NCBI RefSeq assembly: GCF_023065955.2
Contig: NW_026622874.1
Coordinates: 8,600,001 to 8,664,000 of the forward strand
Length of the DNA stretch: 64,000 bases
Origin: Ursus arctos
Taxonomy: Eukaryota > Chordata > Mammalia > Carnivora > Ursidae
Direction of reading: 5' to 3'
Under the pieces are notes generated by a model. The model had not been told where the DNA came from. It searched no databases and was given only the letters and a program-made list of their open reading frames with translations. Positions 56,611-64,000 of the stretch are shown here, piece by piece. Position numbers and translations under genes: made by a program. The stretch's first letter is position 1, and each line of letters opens with the position of its first letter.

Positions 56611-58499
56611 CGCGGAGACCGGCGTTTAAAACCGCTTTACCCAGAGGCCTGAGTTAAGGCGGCCTTGAGGGGCAGGTTAAATAGCCATCCTCTTAGTTAG
56701 GTGTCAGCTGGGACACAGGTGGCCATCCCCCAGAGCCTGCCCTGCGGAGCATCCACCAAGCACGTCCCTCCAGACAGCAAATTGCTCAGCGTGCAGGGGA
56801 CACGCGGACGTGAAACCACCAGTGCTGGTTTGGTTTTAAGAAGGACACAAAATTAGCACCTCTTTAGGAAAAAGGCCTTTTCCAAGTTACTTTAAAAGGC
56901 AATGAAAAGGACAGGCCATGGGCTCATGTACAGAAACTACAGGATTAAGAACAGTTGTCCAATTGATAGAGGACACAAATTGGTAGCTTTGCCTAAAACT
57001 TCTGGTTATTGGCATGAAATTTTTGGTAACAAAGGTACTGTATCTCAACCAACTTAGCTGGAAGCAAAGATGATATTCCCCCAGAAAGCTGTCTGCGAGC
57101 TCCAAGGTGACGTGCGGTGCACTAATGTTAGGGGTGCACGAGAGACCGAGGGCACAATGGTTTCCTGAGAAACGAGCAGAGCGTGGCAAGGTTCCTAAAT
57201 TACAACAGTCTGCATATCGGATTAACAAGTAAATACTGAAGTAGGAGTTGATTTCTTCCACTTCCTTCAAAGCTTACTGGAGCTGGCTGAAACCCTCTCG
57301 GGTTTTGGAGACGTGGGGTCTGCTGCTTGGTGGCTGTAGGACGGCTCTGGGTCTGGTGTGGACAATGTTCCCAGAGGCCTGTTCACTTACAGCTGTTCCC
57401 AGAGGCCTTTCTTCTCTGGCTGCTCTTGTCACAGCAAACTGAAAAACTACTCCACTGCCGAGGGTGGGGTTGCTAGAATATGGCGGAGCCCTCACAGTTT
57501 CTTACAAATCTGTCAACTGTGTCAGTGGCCCCTCTTTCCTGAGGCTGAGTTTAGGAACCATCCCTTTTTCTTGAGCCTGGCCAGAGAGCTTCTCTGCAGA
57601 AGGCGACCCACTCCTGTTTACCAAAGGCTGCTCCAGGGAGGAGACTCCAAAGTTCAGAAAGGGCGTGAGTGTGTTTCCTCCACTGGGATTAAACTACTCT
57701 CTGCCTTTATTAAAGTTGACTTTCTCAATCATAGGGAGCGTTGACACAAACTGTCTCTCCGGAACTTAGAATGATCCTAGAACCTTGTTTCCTGTACCCC
57801 TCGAAGGCTTGGCTGTCAAGCTGCTTTCGTGGGACCAGTCCTGGGGGTGGATGCAGAGGACACAACACTGCCCGTGTACCCCAAGTGTTGGAGCTGGGCG
57901 ACCCGCATGTGGGGATTCATTATACTAGTCTACTTCTGCATACATTTAAAAACCTCCATAATAAAGCATTTTTAAAGGGCACTCTATTGAAGGTAAAGAC
58001 AAATGAGCCAGAAGGGTTATTATTCAAGTATACTAAAATATTTACTTTAACAAAGGCTTAATTTTTCAGCTCATTTCTAAGAGCAATAATTATTCGACAC
58101 TTTATAATATGGATAATTAGTATTTAACTGTTTCTAGGTAAAAGCATACAAACATACTAAGTCAGGGGAAATGGAACCGCGTAATAAATAACAGCAAACC
58201 CTGGGATAGCACTGCTCTGGGTTTCATGGCAGACAACCAGTTCCCATCCCACAAAGAAGTATCAGACAAGCCCCTGGAGTCAGCCTGGTGAATGAGAAGA
58301 AAGGGGATACAGCCATAGCGTCGGACACTCTCAGATGGAGGAAAATGATCGTGTCGGTCACGAAGCCTGCCACCAGCTCAGAGGAACACACTTGTAGCTG
58401 CTTGAAGAACCAAATGCTAACGATGAAGGGAACAGGGGTGCCAGCCAAAGCCCAGAAAGAAATGACCTTGACTAATCTTTCCAAATAGTAGCAGGGTTT

Positions 58500-58535
58500 G
58501 CGTGTGTGTGTGTGTGTGCGCGCACGCGCGTGTGA
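58500..58535. repeat. Perfect alternating purine-pyrimidine tract (TG/CG)
   Basis: Thirty-six bases alternate strictly, with TG units running into GCGCGCACGCGCG. CG-rich alternation like this is among the strongest Z-DNA-forming sequence types. Confidence 0.95.
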
Positions 58536-58815
58536 CCCAAGATTAGAAAGTTAGACAAGATGAATGTGGACCAAAGGCGCTATCAAAACTAGAAACCAGT
58601 AAGCCGCTGAGAGCTAGTCCTTCAGTTCACAGGTGGAGTTGGCTGATGTACAACCATCCACAGAGTCCTTGAGGACTCTGACAAGGGTCAGAAATAAGGA
58701 CAGAGAAGACACCGTGACTGATACTCTTTACCACAAGCTGATGCCAGCGCCCTGAATGTAACGGGATGGGGCCCAAGAGACCATGTAGGCTTTCAGGGAA
58801 GAAGGCCCTATGTTC

Positions 58816-59147
58816 CCATCCATCTATTCACCTATCAATCCATCCATCCTTCCATCTGCTCATCCATCCATCTGCTCATCCATCCATCCATCCATCCATC
58901 CATCCATCCATCCATCCATCCATCCAACTTCTATCCATCCATCCATCCATCCATCCATCCATCCATCCATCCATCCATCCATCCATCCATCCATTCATCC
59001 ATCCATCCAAACTTCTATCCATCCATCCATCCATCCATCCATCCATCCATCCATCCATCCATCCTTCCATCTGCACGTCTGTCCGTCTGTCCATCCGTCC
59101 ATCTGTCCATTCACCCACCCACCCACCCACCCATCCATCCTTCCATT
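58816..59147. repeat. (CATC)n / (ATCC)n tetranucleotide array
   Basis: About 330 bp of ATCC units with interruptions. A variant segment with AACTTCTATCC occurs twice (58926 and about 59010), showing an internal duplication of about 84 bp. It is the reverse complement in unit type of the GGAT array at 18604-19720. The His/Pro/Ser/Ile open frames are artefacts. Confidence 0.96.
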
Positions 59148-61249
59148 CAAAAGAGGAAACAATATTTACTGAGCACCTACACTCGAAGAATAGGAGGGTA
59201 CGGGGTCCTTGCCCCGGAGCTGCTCACAGTGAGAGAGAAAAATCAGGATTCAGCATGGGAAGGAGTGTACTGTGTGTCCAGGTCTGTACAAACTTGCAGG
59301 GAGGGGTGCCCAAGTCTGAAGGGTGGTGGGATGGCAACAGCAGCCTGGCGGTGCTCTTTAAACAAGTATCAGGAGGCACATTTCTGGGGTCCACTAAACT
59401 TCAGGGGGGTCTCATGTGTCCACAAAAGCTATGCAGTAAACAGGGTTAGCACTAAATTTCAAATCTCCTCTACAAAGCTGCTCCTTGAGCTCTAACTTCC
59501 ACGAAGCGCAAAGACTAAGGAACAGGGAGAAGGGTTTCCAACAGAGTCAAGAGCCGAGAAACACACTCTGGCTACTAATGTACAGTATGCCAGTGCGTCC
59601 CTGGGGAGGGAGATCAGGGGAGTCGGCTGAGGCTCCTTCGGAAAGCATCTAAGAAAACAAGCATTCTGTAAGGAGGCGACGACAGCATCAGAAACAGGAG
59701 CCCTTCGCTCTGGAAACCAAAGCCCGTCAGAATCATGAACTGAAATGGACTTAGCCAGGGGGCTCCATGTGCTGTAAACACAGGCAGGTGACAATGGCCA
59801 CGTCTGGCCGGAGACGCCGTGCCGACTGCCGGCCATCTTCCAGAGTCATCGCTCCCCAGGTAAGCTCCTCTGATCGGCATCACTTGTTATGTGTCCCATC
59901 CATTGAAGGCTGCTGAGAGCCATGTGCTGGAGCAGGACGGCAGGAGGTCAGGGGAGGGGAAGGGAAAGGCTGACCAGTAGCTTGGGGGACACAGCTTACT
60001 CGTGTCACCACCAGGACAGACAGCACTCTGCAAAGGTTCTTGAGCTGGGAGACACGAAAAGGGTACAGTAATAATCTGCAGGCTGAACTGCTATGCAACA
60101 GTTATCACGTAAGATGTCACGGGACACATCCTCTCTGTGACAAAGAGAGAGAATCATTGTGCATTCACCGCAGAGGCCGAGACTGGAATACAAAGGTGTG
60201 TGCAACTGGTAAAAATAGTATTTAACAAGTAAAATGATAACCTGCTCTGTGAGACAGAATCTGGGGCTGTGACTCTCTGTTTATTCATTTATTATTGTGG
60301 ATCTGTAACTGCCTTGACCATTCATGCAGACACGTCTTGGGTCTGTTCCTCAACTTTTCAGAAGAGGACCAGGTGCCCGTTGTGTTCCTGCCAGGAATCA
60401 CACACTCAAATTCAGGGCCATCCGGTCCCGACTCTGAGCCCACAGAGGGAAATATTCAGACAAAGGGGCACAGTGCTCCTTCCACAGTCTGTACATTTTG
60501 CAAATGCTGTCAAGCCAGACCACTGGAAAGCCACACACTTAGACTTCATTGCTTTACTTTCTTGTAGAAAGAGCTTTTGCCGTAATGCTCTCCTGCTACC
60601 AGCCTGAGCGTGGCTTAGAAATCAGCTCAGATTCATGACTGCACATCTCGTGAACATGCTGTTAACGAAGAACTTTGTGTATGACGTCACACTTCTACTG
60701 AGGCCACAGAGACGGTGCTCCCCCTCTTAGTAAAAGGGAAGGCCGGGCTTCTTCTAAAACCCCAGCTTGTTGCCCTATTTGTGACCTTTGTCACCGACTG
60801 CAAATCCCATGTTGCTCTAGGGGGGACACAGGTGTGCAGCCACCACCAGTGAGCGTGGAGACTGTGGGCACGTATCACTGCACAGAAATCACACCGTGGC
60901 TTTACCTTTTCCTCCCATGACTCTCCCTTCAATTTAGTTATACTACCCTCTCTGCCTTTTTGTGAGCTACCCACTCATGCTGATATTTATCATCTGATAG
61001 CCCCTGATACATATTCACATGTGTACGAAACAATGTCCTGCTTCCATTCACGAGAGCGCTGCTTACGGGCCTGAGAGTCTCTGGGTCCGTGCAGAGCCCA
61101 GCGGCACTCACAGAACCAACTGTTGTCATTCGAGGCCGCGAGGACTCTTTGAGGATCCTCTGAGTGGGAAATAGCATACAGGACACAAGACAAGGGCAAA
61201 GGGGTGGTTTCTTCTGCGTGTGATGCATGATGGGAAAGACTCAAGGGAG

Positions 61250-61390
61250 GCTGGGTTCAAGTCCCGCATCCGCCTCTTACCCTCGGTGTGGACTTTCCCC
61301 ATCCAGAACACAAGCAAATAATAGGATTTAGTTCATAACACTGTCATGAGGACTAAATGAAATAAACCGGTCAAGTGTCTGGGACACACC
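61250..61390 (+). repeat. MIR SINE remnant
   Basis: The pattern 'ctgggttcaagtcccgcatccgcctcttacc' and then 'cataacactgtcatgaggactaaatgaaata' matches the 5' and middle parts of MIR. It lies in the DISP1 intron, antisense to the gene. Confidence 0.7.
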
Positions 61391-62787
61391 CCGACAAACT
61401 CAACAATACCCAGTACCCACCAGCTACTAATCAGCTGTGTGGAGTCGGTCACCACTCGGGAGGGAAGGTCTAAAGGTCAACAGCAAAGGTACAGAAACGA
61501 GGCCTAGAAGGCGTGGAGTTACTGTTCTCCTGTGAGTGTGAAGACGCGTCACAAGTGCCAAGGTCAGGGGCTGACTGCAGGGAGGGGTGGAGAGTGGCGA
61601 GCAGGAAGTCCTGCACATACTAAGTACCGTATTTACTTCTTCACAGTTAACTTTCTACACAGGGAGAGTGGTAACACATTCAGAGCCTCTGCCTAACGAA
61701 CTGACAGCTGCGGGAGAGAAGACAAGAAGGCAGATAAACACTGACCAGTGGTTAAGAACCTCAGTTTGTGTGGAGAGGCTGGTGACTTTGGTCTGTTTGA
61801 GCTGGGCAGAGCAAAGATGGAGCTCACGGAAAATCCTGATAGCCGGACCAGCAGGCAACACACAGAGTCTTTCAGAATGAAGAATAAAGTCTGGAGGCCT
61901 GGGACCCAAGGGGGGAAGCTGTGTGCGTGAGCACGCTGAGAGCTGACCCGGTGACCTTCCCCGAGAAGCCCTGTGGCCAGTGCCAGCTCCTGCACCAGGG
62001 GTCAGGCTAGCTCTTAGGAGGGCGTGTGATTACACTTCCCGCTTCTAGTGAGTTCCCACGTTAGAGTTACGCTATGCACACAACGAGTTCCTTTTCTGCT
62101 TGGTTCCTGGGCTTGGGCAGGTGCAGCAGTGACAGCAGACAGCAGTGTCTCCTGAGAGAATCTGCCTCTGAGCACACGTTGCTGACAGCTCTTCCAAGCC
62201 TGGAGGCCGAATTCACAGCTTCTGGGGCTGATGTCTTTTGGCTCCAGAGACTGAAAGCGGAGGGCTTTTTGTCTCGCATTCTCTGTCTTCAAGGTGTTCA
62301 GAGTTCAGGGCAATCTGGGCTGGATTCCTTGTCACTGACACAGACACTTGCACCCCTGGATGTCCCCTTTCCCAGCCTGAGCCCTACATCTGTCCCCGAG
62401 ACCCACTGGTTGCCAGAGAGGTAAGCCGTTCACTGCGGAGTTGAGAGGCTAGCAGTGGCCTCAGGAGGAAACACTGCAAGTAGCTTAGGAGAGAGACCAT
62501 CCAAGAAAAGAAGAGACAAAGTCTGAGCCATGAAGCAACAGAGGACGGGGCAGCAGGAAGGAAAGAGCTCTTCGCTGAAGAAGGCGGCGGGTGTCAAAGA
62601 CGGGGCCACACAGAGGCGCTTGGATCCTGGGGTCTACAAGTGTGTGAGCCGGCCTTGGGCATGTAGTCCCTGGGAGTGAGACCCAAGTAAGTACTGTCAT
62701 CGCATGAGTCACCAGGGTCAGCAGGGAATGGACTGGTAAAAATATAACCTTATCGTTCTCAACACATATCAGTTTTTCTTTACATAC

Positions 62788-62885
62788 CCTTGAATTATCT
62801 ACATTGCACATTGATTTAATGGCAGGTAAATTCCATAGTGTCTCCCCTCCAGCTGAAGTAAATACTACTCTGGAATATCGGTCAC
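62788..62885 (-). CDS. DISP1: Dispatched homolog 1, internal coding exon (98 bp)
   Basis: Read on the minus strand, a T-rich tract and CACCAG acceptor precede GTGACCGATATTCC. The first two bases complete a split codon from an upstream exon, then 32 codons follow from Asp-Arg-Tyr-Ser-Arg through a Gly-Gly-Glu-Thr-Leu-Trp core to Cys-Asn-Val-Asp-Asn-Ser-Arg, ending at an AGG|GTATGT donor. These residues match the extracellular-loop segment that directly precedes the last exon in mammalian DISP1. The upstream phase (AG-type remainder, giving Ser) agrees with the known Pro-Ser-Asp-Arg-Tyr. GC3 is low (9 of 32 codons), unlike the next exon. Confidence 0.95.
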
Positions 62886-64000
62886 CTGGTGACATGAAAA
62901 AGAAAAGAAAAAGGTTTATAATTGTCCATTTCTTTCATCAGACTCAGCATTCAGGAGCAACTCAAACTGGGGAAGCACAGGGACAAGTCATTAGCAGCAG
63001 GGATCCTTTCCTTGATAAATTCTAGGAGGAAAAAAAATAAACCAATGCTATAATATTGTTTCTGCTCAAAGTCTTTGTCTATGCACGACATCTGAAAACT
63101 CAGATCTATTTCTGATCAGACTGTGATTAGGAACAGTAATCCGTAAGAACACTCAGTACAAAATCAATCGAACGCTTCCCTCTTAATTTCGAAACACGTC
63201 ACCAGAATGGGGTGTAAAACCCAAGAAGGATACATTAGGGAATATCAATAGTGGGTGTTCTCTTGGGCAGCTAACTAAGGAGGAAAGATGGTAGGTGATC
63301 GGTTTAAAAGCACTAAAAACAGCCAACCAGGTACCAAAAGTGGGCCAGGGTGGCAGACATACTCCACGTTCTGGCTGGGTCTGTGGTCTCTCTGGTCCAC
63401 CAGAGTCTAGAATAAATACTGTGATAATCACACTAACACAGGCCAGCTGTGGGATAGGCGAGCCCGACTCTGGGGTCAGAAGTGGTGGAACCAGGTCCTG
63501 CCTCGCCCCAGCTCTGGGGACGAGCAGATCCTCTGAGCCTTGGCCCCTCATCTGTAAGCACGTCTCTCTCAAACAGGTGTGAGAACAAAGGAAAAAAGAA
63601 CGATCAGGGCTGCTTCTGCTCCCTCCACCATTAGAAGAACTTCATACGATAAAACAGAGGGGACGCACCTTCTGTACAAATTTATGAATAAAGCTTTATA
63701 GCATGAGCTTTTATTCATGATTATGAAGTTTTCTTTAGTAAGCCCTTCTCTTCACCAAATGGCCATTATCGTATGTTGACTAATTTTGAAGAGTACAACA
63801 AGCCCATGGAACAAACACTTCCTCCTCGGAGCGGAACAGGGACGGCTTTCCTCAAGGCGGAGCCGTGGCCGAGGGGATGAGTGTTGTGTGTGGGCTGCGG
63901 GGACAGACGTGGCCACATGTCACGAATTTGCTAATGTTCATCCTGGTTCCAATATTAACCAACAGATGTTGGTTCAGAAATCTATAGTGCCACGCTGAGA
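62886..64000 (-). other. DISP1: DISP1 upstream intron, incomplete
   Basis: Begins with the acceptor tract (62886-62915) and runs to the window edge. I looked on the minus strand for the preceding DISP1 segment (the loop ending near a furin-type Lys-Arg site) and did not find it, so the first about 300 residues lie outside. A MIR-like remnant occurs at about 63490-63575. Confidence 0.8.

Larger units (their letters stand above)
56611..62787 (-). other. DISP1: DISP1 intron
   Basis: A 6.2-kb intron from the GTATGT donor (62787-62782) to the CTGCAG acceptor. It contains the alternating tract at 58500-58535, the CATC array at 58816-59147, an old-repeat end just after it (about 59150-59215) and a MIR (about 61250-61390). 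I see no further coding exon in it; the remaining frames are short and unlike DISP1. Confidence 0.85.

Noticed and set aside
63183..63572. Possible next upstream DISP1 exon on the minus strand near the window end
   Set aside because: The translation has no similarity to the DISP1 loop preceding Ser-Asp-Arg-Tyr; part of it is a MIR remnant.

Overview
This is nuclear DNA from a placental mammal, very probably a caniform carnivore of the arctoid type (bear, seal or mustelid group). The clearest evidence is three tRNA-derived carnivore SINEs (28399-28594, 37750-37951 and, reversed, 38589-38785). They have A/B-box heads, a pyrimidine-rich CT middle and AATAAA-rich A tails, and two carry perfect target-site duplications. 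Genes are sparse, coding exons are bounded by GT/AG splice sites, and old mammal-wide repeats (MIR, L2, L1, MER5-type) are scattered throughout. There is no prokaryotic, phage or CRISPR content.

Two protein genes are present, pointing at each other. TLR5 is on the + strand: the whole 858-residue flagellin receptor is read from one uninterrupted exon segment (6499-9075), with intron upstream and about 0.8 kb of 3' UTR downstream. DISP1 is on the - strand and enters from the right edge. An internal 98-bp coding exon (62788-62885) is followed, after a 6.2-kb intron, by a large last coding exon (53011-56595) encoding the C-terminal 1,194 residues of the Hedgehog-release transporter Dispatched-1. 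This tail-to-tail TLR5/DISP1 pair is the arrangement known from human 1q41. The two genes have no functional link, one being innate immunity and the other lipid-modified Hedgehog export.

Layout: 1-6498 is TLR5 intron or 5' region with an L2 pair, a GA tract and a 295-bp CA-type tract holding eight CACGTG sites. 6499-9900 is TLR5. 9900-53006 is a 43-kb intergenic interval with no gene I can support, made of GC-rich unique DNA, decayed L2/MIR copies, a G-rich minisatellite (10803-11045), a 1.1-kb GGAT array splitting an older repeat (18604-19720), several AT-rich blocks that look like non-coding conserved elements, an L1 ORF2 remnant and the three SINEs. 53007-64000 is the 3' part of DISP1, whose intron carries a perfect alternating purine-pyrimidine tract (58500-58535) and a second tetranucleotide array (58816-59147) of opposite orientation.

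I found no undescribed multi-gene system. The points most worth a second look are residue-level features of TLR5 (Cys at 805, Pro at 267, CGG at codon 392), the polyadenylation hexamer overlapping the DISP1 stop codon, the abrupt change in GC3 between adjacent DISP1 exons, and the nested and inverted tetranucleotide arrays. Old-repeat names come from remembered consensus patterns and their boundaries are approximate.
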